Assembly (NCBI GenBank): GCA_017303975.1
Contig: JAFLBG010000031.1
Location: 1-45,302, forward strand
Direction: 5' to 3'
Source: Bacteroidota bacterium
GTDB taxonomy: Bacteria; Bacteroidota; Bacteroidia; JAFLBG01
DNA length: 45,302 bases
Numbering within the stretch: the stretch's first letter is position 1; each line of letters starts with the position of its first letter. The position numbers and the translations under genes were made by a program. Below the pieces are notes generated by a model. The model was not told the DNA's origin. It did not search any database and was given only the letters and a program-made list of their open reading frames with translations. Below are positions 34,745-43,080 of the stretch, piece after piece.

Positions 34745-36554
34745 TATTTGTAATAATTGTAACGGTATCTTCGTACACTTTTATTAAGTTTTGCTCGACT
34801 GCCGATGGAGCATAGCGAGCCATTTCACAGGTATTAAGCATTTGCAATAACGAACTTACCGACTCCTCTTTAACTTTCATTGAGTCCAATGTATTCTTTA
34901 TAGAATCTTTAGACAAATTAGAAATTGGAATTGAGAATTTGTCACTTAAATATCCGTACAAGGCTTTAAATATTTCATCGCAAAATAAATCTCTCTTATT
35001 CTCCTTTACAAATTGATTTGCTACCGACAATCTTTTTTGAGCTATCTTATTTGCTTTACGACTCTTAAGTGCGACAACATTACTATTTGCTTTATCTTGC
35101 GACCGTTTTACCAAAATAAGCGCAAGTGCCAAAAATCCAGGGAAGGCAATTCCTGCATAAAACAAACCACTTCCGAAGAAAAATTCATTTTGCTTTCTCA
35201 AACTAGCTGAATTTGTTTTGATATACCTGATATCACTCCCCAACTGCTTTACGCTCTCCTTTGTAACACTTGTAATAACAACATTTTTTGTATCATCCTT
35301 ATTATCTGATGGATCAACCTGTATAGAAAATTCAGGAGCAGGTAGTGTTACGTAGGACTTCTTTTCGGGATCGAAATATGAAAACGATAAAGCATCCAAC
35401 TTAAAAGTGCCCTGCTCTCGTGCAATTAACAAATAGTCGAATGTTTTAGATCCAGCAACTCCCGAGGAAGAAACGCTTACATTGTCGGTTACTTTCGGAT
35501 CATACTTCTCAAACTCTTGAGGAAAATTAACGGCCGGAGCATCTATCAATTTAAGATTACCTCTTCCAGAAATTGTATATACAAGATTAATAGCATCATT
35601 AACCTTCAACTTCTCTTTACTTAATTGAGTTTTCATAGTATAATTACCAACTGCTCCAGAAAAATCTTTTGGTTTATTCGCTTCCGGCAATGCACTAACG
35701 TCAATCTTTACAGGGCGGCTCTTTATCTTATACGAAACATCTTTGTATCCACCACCTCCAAAAAACTGATCGAAAATACTTTGAGGCGCATTACTACTTC
35801 TCTCTCTAACAATACAAGTAACTTCAACAGGTTCAATTTCAAGTGTACCGCTTCTTTGCGGAAACAAAAACACTTTTTTCAATTCTGCAACTTGATACAT
35901 AGCACCATCAATATTTTCGGTAGTCAATTCAATTTGCCCTTTACTTACCACATCTTGAGACCAAAAACCATTGTAGGATGGCAATTCATAATCCTGAAAT
36001 CCTCTTAAATTAAGGCGCGTATAAATTTTATGTGATACCATAATCTGCTCTCCTACATATACTTTGGTTTTACTTACGGTGGTTTTCGCAAACAAATTAT
36101 CATTTGCCGTTTGTTGAGAAGATGAATTTGAATTTCGCTGATTACCTCCGCCAGTACCCGCATTACCTGAACCTTTCACAACTTCGATAACCATAGAATT
36201 AGATTCTACTTTCTTCCCATCGGCATTCACAGAGGCGGGTGCTATGGTATACTTACCCTCTTTTTTTGCAGCAATAATATAAGAAAACGAAATAGACTGA
36301 GACATATTTCCATTTACAAATTGCATACTCTGCGACTGATTAGGACCCGAATAAACATCAAACTCATTTAATGAAGGCGCCTTAAAACTACTAGCAGATG
36401 TATTAATTGCAAACGTAATTTGAAACTGCTCTCCAACAGCAACTACGGTCTTACTGGCACTAGCTGTAAATTTCTGTGCATAAATACTTGTACAAAGCAC
36501 TATGTACAAAGTACAAAGTAACACAATGGTAATGTATCTATTTATCTGTTTCAT
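34725..36554 (-). CDS. batD: BatD: exported oxygen-tolerance protein
   Basis: 609 residues. The signal peptide (ITIVLLCTLYIVLCTSIYAQ) is followed by three Ig-like/beta repeats typical of BatD (about 30-440; KTVVAVGEQFQITFAINT, KVYVGEQIMVSHKIYT, KLKVNDAINLVYTISGRGNLKLID), a Gly/Asn/Ser-rich loop near 130-150, a transmembrane helix (about 462-485) and a cytoplasmic helical tail. BatD is part of the MoxR-VWA envelope complex. The signal-peptide codons are made of CTTTGTAC-type repeats (36491-36520). The upstream gap to batC is 82 bases with a repeat-like mosaic. The stop lies inside batE. Confidence 0.93.
   Translation of the reverse strand: MKQINRYITIVLLCTLYIVLCTSIYAQKFTASASKTVVAVGEQFQITFAINTSASSFKAPSLNEFDVYSGPNQSQSMQFVNGNMSQSISFSYIIAAKKEGKYTIAPASVNADGKKVESNSMVIEVVKGSGNAGTGGGNQRNSNSSSQQTANDNLFAKTTVSKTKVYVGEQIMVSHKIYTRLNLRGFQDYELPSYNGFWSQDVVSKGQIELTTENIDGAMYQVAELKKVFLFPQRSGTLEIEPVEVTCIVRERSSNAPQSIFDQFFGGGGYKDVSYKIKSRPVKIDVSALPEANKPKDFSGAVGNYTMKTQLSKEKLKVNDAINLVYTISGRGNLKLIDAPAVNFPQEFEKYDPKVTDNVSVSSSGVAGSKTFDYLLIAREQGTFKLDALSFSYFDPEKKSYVTLPAPEFSIQVDPSDNKDDTKNVVITSVTKESVKQLGSDIRYIKTNSASLRKQNEFFFGSGLFYAGIAFPGFLALALILVKRSQDKANSNVVALKSRKANKIAQKRLSVANQFVKENKRDLFCDEIFKALYGYLSDKFSIPISNLSKDSIKNTLDSMKVKEESVSSLLQMLNTCEMARYAPSAVEQNLIKVYEDTVTIITNIENEIA
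36491..36520. repeat. TACAAAG repeats inside the batD signal-peptide coding region
   Basis: TACAAAG occurs three times, at 36491-36497, 36505-36511 and 36512-36518, the last two directly adjacent. They encode part of the hydrophobic core of the BatD signal sequence, where the exact residues are free to vary. Words of the same kind (GTACAATG, CAAAGTA) occur in the hairpin at 2983-3037. Confidence 0.6.
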
Positions 36555-36636
36555 TTTCCGTATTACACTTTTAGTAATTCGTATTAAGCTTCTTCAATTT
36601 CCATAATAAACGGTACATAGTTTCTAGTACGCGTAT

Positions 36637-37317
36637 TTACCAGTCTTTATCAATATTCCTATCTCCCGCTCTCCCTTTTTGTTTTTTTAATTTTTCCTGT
36701 GTTTTCTTTTCATCGTTATTCAACGCTTCTAGCAAACGAGCTGCATCCTCTTTCGAAATTTTATTCTTCGCCTGTTGTTGCTGTTCTTCATTTTGTTTTT
36801 TCTCTTGCTCCTTTTGTTGATCCTGCTTATTTTGTTGGTCTTGTTTTTCTTGATTCTTGTTTTGGTCGTTATTTTTATTTTGTTGTTGTTGTTCCTTTTT
36901 TAGCATTTGTTGCGCATACGCCAAATTATATCTCGCATCTTGGTCTTCAGGATTATTTTTCAGTGCTTTCTTATAGGCATTTATACTTTCTTCGTACTTC
37001 TTGGTTTTCAAAAAAGAATTACCCAAATTATGGTAGGCCATTGCAAGGGAATCTTTAGGCATTTTCTTTGTAGTTACAACCTCAAACTGTTCCTGTGCTT
37101 CGGCATATTTACCTTGCTTATAATAGGCATCGCCTAAATTAAATAATGCTTTATAGTTGTCATTTTTTTTGGATAGTGCATCTTGGTACTTTTTTTCAGC
37201 CTCGTTATACTTTCCTTCATCATAATAACTATTGCCCTTACGCACCAAAGCTTTCTCTGTTTGGGCATTTAACAGACTTCCAATTAAAATAATAAATATG
37301 ACTAGCAGGTATCTCAT
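36637..37317 (-). CDS. batC: BatC: TPR protein with Gln/Lys/Asn-rich tail
   Basis: 226 residues. Signal peptide (LLVIFIILIGSLLNAQ), three TPR units (about 20-135; YYDEGKYNEAEKKYQDAL, LGDAYYKQGKYAEAQEQF, LGNSFLKTKKYEESINAYKKAL), then a low-complexity Q/N/K tract (about 138-185) and a basic helical end (ISKEDAARLLEALNNDEKKTQEKLKKQ). This is the BatC arrangement. It starts 37 bases after batB, across a heptamer tandem repeat, and batD follows after 82 bases. The tail may bind other envelope proteins, but that is unproven. Confidence 0.9.
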   Translation of the reverse strand: MRYLLVIFIILIGSLLNAQTEKALVRKGNSYYDEGKYNEAEKKYQDALSKKNDNYKALFNLGDAYYKQGKYAEAQEQFEVVTTKKMPKDSLAMAYHNLGNSFLKTKKYEESINAYKKALKNNPEDQDARYNLAYAQQMLKKEQQQQNKNNDQNKNQEKQDQQNKQDQQKEQEKKQNEEQQQQAKNKISKEDAARLLEALNNDEKKTQEKLKKQKGRAGDRNIDKDW

Positions 37318-37367
37318 TCTTAATTCTTAATTCTTAATTCTTAATTCTTAATTCTTAATTCTTAATT
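37316..37367. repeat. Tandem heptamer repeat (TAATTCT) between batB and batC
   Basis: Six perfect copies of TAATTCT at 37321-37362, plus partial copies on both sides (attct at 37316-37320, taatt at 37363-37367). The batB stop codon (37355-37357) lies inside the tract, and the tract ends at the batC start codon. Copy-number changes would alter the distance between the two genes and the last batB codons. Confidence 0.9.
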
Positions 37368-38407
37368 TCTTTATTATTCTCACCAAAAAGATTCAACTTT
37401 TTAATCCATAAACTTTTACGTTCGCCAATAAGAAATTCAATTAGTAGTAATAGCAATGCAGGTAAAGCAAAATATTGAAACTTATCGTCATAATCTGTGT
37501 ACATTTTACTCTCAAATTGCTTCTTATCCAACTCCCTCAATTGATTCAATAAAGAATTTAATCCCACATCGGAGTTAGTGGCTCTAACATAAGAACCATT
37601 TCCCGCTGCACTAATTTCTTGCAATGCAACCTCATTTAGTTTTGTGATAACGGTATTTCCATCTTTATCTTTTTTAAATCCAGTTTGAATATTGTTTTTA
37701 TAAACCGGTATTGGAGTTCCGTTTACAGAGCCGATGCCAATCGTATGCACGATTATATTCTTTTCTACTGCGGTTTTGGCAGAAGCAATTGCATCGTCCT
37801 CGTGATTCTCGCCATCGGTCAATATAATCAATGCTCTATTTTTGCCAACATCATCACCAAAAGATTCAATAGCTAAATCAATTGCTGCACCAACAGCAGT
37901 ACCTTGTGTAGGAACAATATCTGTATCTATATTTTGTAAAAACAATTTCGCAGCAGCGTAATCCGTAGTTATTGGAAGTTGAACAAATGCTTCTCCCGCA
38001 AAAACAATCAGACCTATCCTATCCCCCTCCAATTTATCTATCAATTTTTCAATAGCTTGTTTAGACCGAGTTAATCTGTTAGGCTGAATATCTTCCGCCT
38101 TCATACTGTTGGAGACATCTAAAGCAATTATAATATCTGCACCTTCTCTCTTTACCTCTTGCAAACGAGAACCAATTTGAGGATTCATCAAGACCAAGAC
38201 TAACAAAATAAATGCTAACTGAGTTATAATAAACTTAAACAACGGTTTATTTTTTGATTTCAATGGCATTAATCTTTCTACAAGAGAAGGATCTCCCAAA
38301 AGTTTAATGAGTCTCTTTTTTTGAAATACGTACACAAGATATAGTACTACAAAAAGAATCAGTAGCAAAAATCCATAAGCAAAATAAGTATGTTCGAATC
38401 TAAACAT
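37355..38407 (-). CDS. batB: BatB: membrane VWA-domain protein
   Basis: 350 residues. Two N-terminal transmembrane helices (about 8-28 and 57-77), then a von Willebrand factor A domain (about 85-285) with the metal-ion-dependent adhesion site DVSNSM, the threonine-containing PTQGTAVG and TDGENHED, and a C-terminal membrane helix (about 313-332). It is adjacent to batA, with a three-base gap. MoxR and VWA proteins act as chaperone-like pairs. The C-terminus NNKEIKN and stop codon fall in the heptamer repeat, so the last residues could vary with repeat number. Confidence 0.93.
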   Translation of the reverse strand: MFRFEHTYFAYGFLLLILFVVLYLVYVFQKKRLIKLLGDPSLVERLMPLKSKNKPLFKFIITQLAFILLVLVLMNPQIGSRLQEVKREGADIIIALDVSNSMKAEDIQPNRLTRSKQAIEKLIDKLEGDRIGLIVFAGEAFVQLPITTDYAAAKLFLQNIDTDIVPTQGTAVGAAIDLAIESFGDDVGKNRALIILTDGENHEDDAIASAKTAVEKNIIVHTIGIGSVNGTPIPVYKNNIQTGFKKDKDGNTVITKLNEVALQEISAAGNGSYVRATNSDVGLNSLLNQLRELDKKQFESKMYTDYDDKFQYFALPALLLLLIEFLIGERKSLWIKKLNLFGENNKEIKN

Positions 38408-38410
38408 GAG

Positions 38411-39421
38411 TTATGGCAATATCTTTAATAGTGTGTATTTTAAAAATAGTTCTAGTGCAAAAAACAAAGCTGCTGCAATTGCAAAAATTAAAAAACGTTC
38501 TTCCTTATTTGTAAAACTCTTTTCCTCAATTATTGTTTTCTCCATTTTGTCAATCTCGGCATACACCTGTTTTAACTTTTTCTTATCCGTTGCTCTAAAA
38601 TATTTCCCTCCGGTCATTTGCGCTATTTTAGACAATCCATCGTCATCAATCTTAACATCTACATAATCAAATTGATACTGTCCGTTAGGATAAATTGCCA
38701 CCGGAGAGAGCGCTTTTCCCATACTTCCTACTCCGATAGTATACACACGAACACCAAACGCTTTTGCAATCTCGGCTGCAGTCATTGGAGCTACCGCTCC
38801 CACATTATTTACGCCATCTGTCAATAAAATAACCACTTTACTTTTGGCTTTACTATCCTTTATTCTATTTACGGCATTCGCTAATCCAAGTCCTATTGCA
38901 GTGCCATCTGCAATCATTCCTGTTTTAACAGAGAAAAACAAATTCTTAATAACCGCATGATCTGTTGTTAATGGACATTGTGTAAATGATTCTCCACTAA
39001 AAATAACAAGACCAATTTTATCGGTCGGTCTATTATCAATAAATTCGATAGCTACTTCCTTAGAAGCTTCTAATCTATTTGGCTTAAAATCTTGCGCAAG
39101 CATACTTGCCGAAATATCCATTGCCAAAATTATATCAATACCTTCGGATGTCACATTCTTCCAACTAGAGCGAGACTGAGGACGAGCCAAAACAATAATT
39201 AACATCGCAATAGCCAACATTCTAAAAACAACCAACAAAGGCTGCAAATACTGTCGAAGAGAGGGTTTTAAACCATCGAAATTTGCAAGTGATGAAAAAT
39301 TAAGAGAAGTCGAATTTTTTCTAATTTTAAAATTATACCACACCACCAACACAGGAATTACCAGCAGAAGCCATAAAGCTTCTTTGTTAGCAAATGTTAT
39401 ATCATTTATAAAATTAAACAT
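38411..39421 (-). CDS. batA: BatA: membrane VWA-domain protein
   Basis: 336 residues with two N-terminal membrane segments (about 14-30 and 60-80), a VWA domain (about 90-280) carrying MIDAS elements DISASM, IADGTAIG and TDGVNNVG, and a C-terminal membrane helix (about 308-330). It belongs to the Bat operon VWA pair and is paralogous to BatB (IGLVIFSGESF versus IGLIVFAGEAF). It starts 20 bases after the BatD-like gene and ends three bases before batB. No deviation from the family is seen. Confidence 0.94.
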   Translation of the reverse strand: MFNFINDITFANKEALWLLLVIPVLVVWYNFKIRKNSTSLNFSSLANFDGLKPSLRQYLQPLLVVFRMLAIAMLIIVLARPQSRSSWKNVTSEGIDIILAMDISASMLAQDFKPNRLEASKEVAIEFIDNRPTDKIGLVIFSGESFTQCPLTTDHAVIKNLFFSVKTGMIADGTAIGLGLANAVNRIKDSKAKSKVVILLTDGVNNVGAVAPMTAAEIAKAFGVRVYTIGVGSMGKALSPVAIYPNGQYQFDYVDVKIDDDGLSKIAQMTGGKYFRATDKKKLKQVYAEIDKMEKTIIEEKSFTNKEERFLIFAIAAALFFALELFLKYTLLKILP

Positions 39422-39441
39422 GAAATGTTTTTCTAGTTTAG

Positions 39442-40464
39442 TTAATCTTTAGTTTCTATTGCTTCACTCTTTACTTCCTCTTCTCGTTTTGTGCCATTTA
39501 CAAAATCAACAGCCAACTGCATAGACAATTCATTTTCATTAGGCAAAGGATTCTCTTTAGCAAATTTCACTAAATCGGCTAGCGTCAAAATTTGTTTTAA
39601 GCGTTGCTTGCTTTCTTCATCCATAACCATTGAACGCAGTTGAGCAAAAATTTCATCAGATGTTTGCTCCGGAGCATTAATTTTAAATCGTTGCTGCAAA
39701 TACAACCTCAAAATATCGGATATAGCAGAATGGTATTGCTTGTATTTGCCCTGCTGCCACAATTTTTCATTATTAATTTGCTCTAATGCAGCTAACGCAG
39801 TTATATGTGGCGGCACTTTAGGGTCCGACTTAACGACAATGGTTGTCTTACGACTTTTCAAATAACGTTTTATTAAATAAATAACCAACGTTAGTAGTGC
39901 TAGTATACCAACCACCCATTTTACATAAGGAATTAACTCTCTAAAATCGAATGGTTCATCCATAGGAGGCTTAATGTCACGTATAGCTTGTGTTGTATCA
40001 ACTTGCACATTATTCACCTCTAACAGCAGAGCCTCCGTTTCAAAAACCTTTGACGTGTCATTATTCAAGATAAATTTAAACGGGGGTATGGCATAATAGC
40101 CCGAATCAAAGGATGTAATAATTAAATTTTGAGATTGTTGCAACCAATAAGGATCGTCCTTATTTGGTATTGTTGTATCTATTTTGGTTTTATTTACAAT
40201 TTCAATTTGTTTAATAATCGTATCATTCAATGCAGGCCACTGAATTGCAACATTACCTTTATCCGCTCTGTACTGAATAGTTACATGAACAACGGTCTGC
40301 TCTCCAATTAAAATACTATTGGTATCAAGTGTTGCCGACACTTTAACATCTTGAGCGGCAAATACGCCCGGCATAGCCAATAAAATAACTAGTAAAATAT
40401 ACCTACCCACAACTCTATAGGAATTGATATAATTAAAAACCATATGTATTTTACTGTTACTCAT
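39442..40464 (-). CDS. BatD-like membrane protein of the Bat operon
   Basis: 340 residues. A signal or anchor segment (about 19-37: VVGRYILLVILLAMPGVFAAQ, shown in part), an extracytoplasmic beta-rich domain (40-165; DVKVSATLDTNSILIGEQTV resembles the BatD repeat opening), a transmembrane helix (about 180-205: VVGILALLTLVIYLI) and a cytoplasmic helical domain (225-320; LWQQGKYKQYHSAISDILRLYLQQR) recalling DUF4381-like proteins of MoxR operons. A second ATG seven codons in (MVFNYINS) is an alternative start. It lies between DUF58 and batA, as in other Bacteroidota Bat operons. It has no standard symbol. A role as another membrane partner of the VWA proteins is inference from context. Confidence 0.8.
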   Translation of the reverse strand: MSNSKIHMVFNYINSYRVVGRYILLVILLAMPGVFAAQDVKVSATLDTNSILIGEQTVVHVTIQYRADKGNVAIQWPALNDTIIKQIEIVNKTKIDTTIPNKDDPYWLQQSQNLIITSFDSGYYAIPPFKFILNNDTSKVFETEALLLEVNNVQVDTTQAIRDIKPPMDEPFDFRELIPYVKWVVGILALLTLVIYLIKRYLKSRKTTIVVKSDPKVPPHITALAALEQINNEKLWQQGKYKQYHSAISDILRLYLQQRFKINAPEQTSDEIFAQLRSMVMDEESKQRLKQILTLADLVKFAKENPLPNENELSMQLAVDFVNGTKREEEVKSEAIETKD

Positions 40465-40479
40465 TCTTACTTATTTTAT

Positions 40480-41349
40480 TTACCCTCTGCGTTTAAATAA
40501 ATTCATCAATGGTTTTATATACGATTCTGTTGTATTAATTTCCGCACAATCTACTCCCGACTTCGCAAAAATTTCTTTTAGTTTATCTCTATTTCTCTTT
40601 GCATTCATCTCATACTGCAATCGAACAGCTCGGCTTGATGTATCAACCCAAATAGACTGTTCGGTCTCATTATCTTGCACTCGTATTAAACCAACATTGG
40701 GCAATTGGTGTTCTCTTTTGTCAGACACTTGCAACGCAACCAAATCATGTTTTTTATTTGCAATTTTTAGTGCGTCCGAAAAATTAGACGTATCAATAAA
40801 ATCGGATATTAAAAACGTAATGCTTTTTTTCTTAATTACATTATTCAAATATTTCAGCGCGAGTTCTATGTTCGTTTTCTTACGTTGAGGTTCGAACTCA
40901 ATTAAATCTCTTATAATTCTTAGAATATGAGATTTCCCTTTCTTTGGAGGAATAAATTTTTCAATCTTATCGCTAAAAAATATGATTCCTGTTTTATCAT
41001 TGTTTTGAATAGCCGAAAATGCAATAACAGCGCACAATTCGGTTATCAATTCTTGTTTGAATTGATTTGAAGTTCCAAATAATCCCGAAGCACTAACATC
41101 TACCAACAACATAACGGTAAGCTCTCGTTCCTCTTCAAACACTTTTACAAACGGATGATTAAATCGAGCCGTTACATTCCAATCAATTGTTCTAATATCG
41201 TCTCCTGCCTGATACTCGCGCACCTCGCTAAAAGCCATCCCCCTACCTTTAAAGGCACTATGATACTCTCCCGAAAAAATTTGATTCGAGATACCTCGAG
41301 ATTTAATCTCGATTTTACGCACCTTCTTTAAGAGTTCAACAGTTTCCAC
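40480..41349 (-). CDS. DUF58 domain protein of the MoxR/Bat operon
   Basis: 289 residues beginning with GTG. The DUF58 signature is obvious: GRGMAFSEVREYQAGDDIRTIDWNVTARFN (near residues 35-65), followed by a VWA-like fold with DVSASGLFG and FLISDFIDTSNF. No transmembrane helix is predicted by eye, so the protein is probably cytoplasmic, unlike BatA/B. It lies 46 bases after moxR, and DUF58 proteins are usual MoxR partners. The exact biochemical function is not known. Confidence 0.94.
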   Translation of the reverse strand: METVELLKKVRKIEIKSRGISNQIFSGEYHSAFKGRGMAFSEVREYQAGDDIRTIDWNVTARFNHPFVKVFEEERELTVMLLVDVSASGLFGTSNQFKQELITELCAVIAFSAIQNNDKTGIIFFSDKIEKFIPPKKGKSHILRIIRDLIEFEPQRKKTNIELALKYLNNVIKKKSITFLISDFIDTSNFSDALKIANKKHDLVALQVSDKREHQLPNVGLIRVQDNETEQSIWVDTSSRAVRLQYEMNAKRNRDKLKEIFAKSGVDCAEINTTESYIKPLMNLFKRRG

Positions 41350-41395
41350 TATACAATTTTTAATGCCTCTTTATAATTCAACACTCACAAATCAT

Positions 41396-42382
41396 CTACG
41401 GCACTTCAACCGCATTCAAAATTTCTGTAATTATATTTTCTGTTGTAATATTTTCTGCTTCTGCTTCGTAGGTCAATCCAATTCTGTGGCGCAACACATC
41501 TGTACATACCGCACGAACATCTTCCGGAATTACATAACCTCTGCGTTTTATAAATGCGTATGCTTTGGATGCCAATGCTAAGCTAATACTTGCACGTGGC
41601 GATGCTCCAAAATTTATTAATCCTTTAAATTTGCCTAATTTATAATCTTCCGGTGTTCTGGTAGAATACACTATATCTACAATGTAGCGTTCTATTTTTT
41701 CGTCCATATATACATCACGCACTACATTTCTAGCTTTCACAATATCTTCAGGTTGCAACACATGATTCAGCTTAGGAAATTCGGCTGCAATATTTTGGCG
41801 AATAATTTTTCGCTCATCTTCTTTGGAAGGATAAGAAATCACGACTTTAAGCATAAATCTATCTACTTGCGCTTCCGGCAATGGATAGGTACCTTCTTGC
41901 TCTACCGGATTTTGTGTTGCCAATACTAAGAATGGCTCAGGCAATTTAAAAGTTGTATCACCAATAGTTACTTGGCGCTCTTGCATCGCTTCTAGCAAAG
42001 CACTTTGAACTTTTGCAGGAGCACGATTAATTTCATCGGCCAAAATAAAATTCGAAAACAAAGGTCCTTTACGTACGGTAAATTCTTCTTTCTTTTGATT
42101 ATAAATCATTGTACCAACCAAATCGGCAGGTAACAAATCCGGAGTAAACTGAATACGACTAAATGCAGCATTAATAGTAGATGCTAGTGATTTTATAGCC
42201 AACGTTTTTGCTAGTCCTGGAACTCCTTCCAACAAAATATGTCCATTTGAAAGCAATCCAATTAGCAATCTTTCCACCATGTATTTCTGACCAACAATAA
42301 CCTTATCTAATTCAAGATTAAGAAGATCTACAAATGCACTATCACGCTGAATACGCTCGTTTAATTCTTTAATATCTGTCAT
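41396..42382 (-). CDS. MoxR family AAA+ ATPase
   Basis: 328 residues: Walker A-type loop LLEGVPGLAKT (about 50-60), Walker B ILADEINRAPAKVQSALLEAMQE, sensor 1 LATQNPVEQEGTYPLPEAQVDRF, and the MoxR lid (SPRASISLALASKAYA). MoxR ATPases act as chaperone-like assembly factors for VWA-containing complexes, here BatA/BatB and DUF58. It is the first gene of an eight-gene operon running to batE. A -7 box, TACTTTTG, lies 25 bases upstream of the ATG. The gene is often called batR or moxR; the symbol is left blank because usage varies. Confidence 0.96.
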   Translation of the reverse strand: MTDIKELNERIQRDSAFVDLLNLELDKVIVGQKYMVERLLIGLLSNGHILLEGVPGLAKTLAIKSLASTINAAFSRIQFTPDLLPADLVGTMIYNQKKEEFTVRKGPLFSNFILADEINRAPAKVQSALLEAMQERQVTIGDTTFKLPEPFLVLATQNPVEQEGTYPLPEAQVDRFMLKVVISYPSKEDERKIIRQNIAAEFPKLNHVLQPEDIVKARNVVRDVYMDEKIERYIVDIVYSTRTPEDYKLGKFKGLINFGASPRASISLALASKAYAFIKRRGYVIPEDVRAVCTDVLRHRIGLTYEAEAENITTENIITEILNAVEVP

Positions 42383-42406
42383 AACTCGTGTATATTTTTA
42401 TCTATA

Positions 42407-42414
42407 CAAAAGTA
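42407..42414 (-). promoter_or_regulatory. -7 element of the moxR-bat operon
   Basis: Minus-strand TACTTTTG matches TAnnTTTG, about 25 bases upstream of the moxR ATG. No TTG is found at the expected -33 distance, so this is a partial match. Confidence 0.5.
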
Positions 42415-42533
42415 TATCAACAAGCAGTTGCTGAGCTCTTTATTACTGTTAAAAATTGTTAATGATTAAGCACTAAAAATGTTAGAATTAACAACAAAAA
42501 AGATTACAAAAAAATAAATGGAAAACCGGAGGA

Positions 42534-43013
42534 TTAATAGGTAAAGTTTCCGCTGGCAAAATTACTTGCACCTACCTTTACATTCGAAAATTGGTAGTTG
42601 ATTTCTCCGTTTGATTTCTTGGTAACTAGTACTTGACCGCTATCTGCAATAGAGTAATAATAAGCCCCGTTTAATTTTACAGAAACTACACATTTAGTAG
42701 TATCCGTCTGAAAAGAGCTTTGAACTTTATACGTTCCGGAATTAGGACCTTGAAAATTTGAAGTTGGAATAAAACCAAAAAAACTTAGTGCGCATCTATT
42801 AGCCGAATTTGCCATATCCGGTTGCACAAAAACCTGAAAAGTTGTTCCGAAAGACGATTTACCCATGTTAGCGGTAGTAAGATTATTGTAAGTTGTATTA
42901 TCTATCGAGTAAAACATGGCAGATTGAGGCGTTTCGTCATTAGATGGTGCTGCGTCCTCTTTCTTTTTGCATGCAAATAATACAACAAGTGATATAAAAA
43001 TTATCTTTTTCAT
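42534..43013 (-). CDS. Small lipoprotein of unknown function
   Basis: 159 residues. Lipoprotein signal with lipobox VLFAC15 followed by KKKEDAAP, and a mature domain of beta-strands (AMFYSIDNTTYNNL; SFFGFIPTSNFQGPNSGTYKV; CVVSVKLNGAYYYSI; GQVLVTKK; INYQFSNVKVGASNFASGNFTY). The pattern of a Ser/Asn-rich, all-beta lipoprotein is common in Bacteroidota, but I do not recognise the family. It has its own consensus promoter (43038-43068). The minus-strand moxR operon starts 151 bases beyond its stop codon. Confidence 0.75.
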   Translation of the reverse strand: MKKIIFISLVVLFACKKKEDAAPSNDETPQSAMFYSIDNTTYNNLTTANMGKSSFGTTFQVFVQPDMANSANRCALSFFGFIPTSNFQGPNSGTYKVQSSFQTDTTKCVVSVKLNGAYYYSIADSGQVLVTKKSNGEINYQFSNVKVGASNFASGNFTY

Positions 43014-43037
43014 TTTATTCGGTTATTAGATACAAAT

Positions 43038-43068
43038 CAAAAGTAAAAAAGTCCTATACTTTTTACAA
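43038..43068 (-). promoter_or_regulatory. Promoter of the small lipoprotein gene (TTG-N20-TACTTTTG)
   Basis: On the minus strand TTG (43066-43068) and TACTTTTG (43038-43045) are separated by 20 bases, matching the Bacteroidota consensus. The ATG is at 43013. Confidence 0.7.
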
Positions 43069-43080
43069 AAAAATTACACA

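Noticed and set aside
37316-37367. CRISPR-like array
   Set aside because: The unit is only seven bases long with no spacers, so it is a simple tandem repeat.
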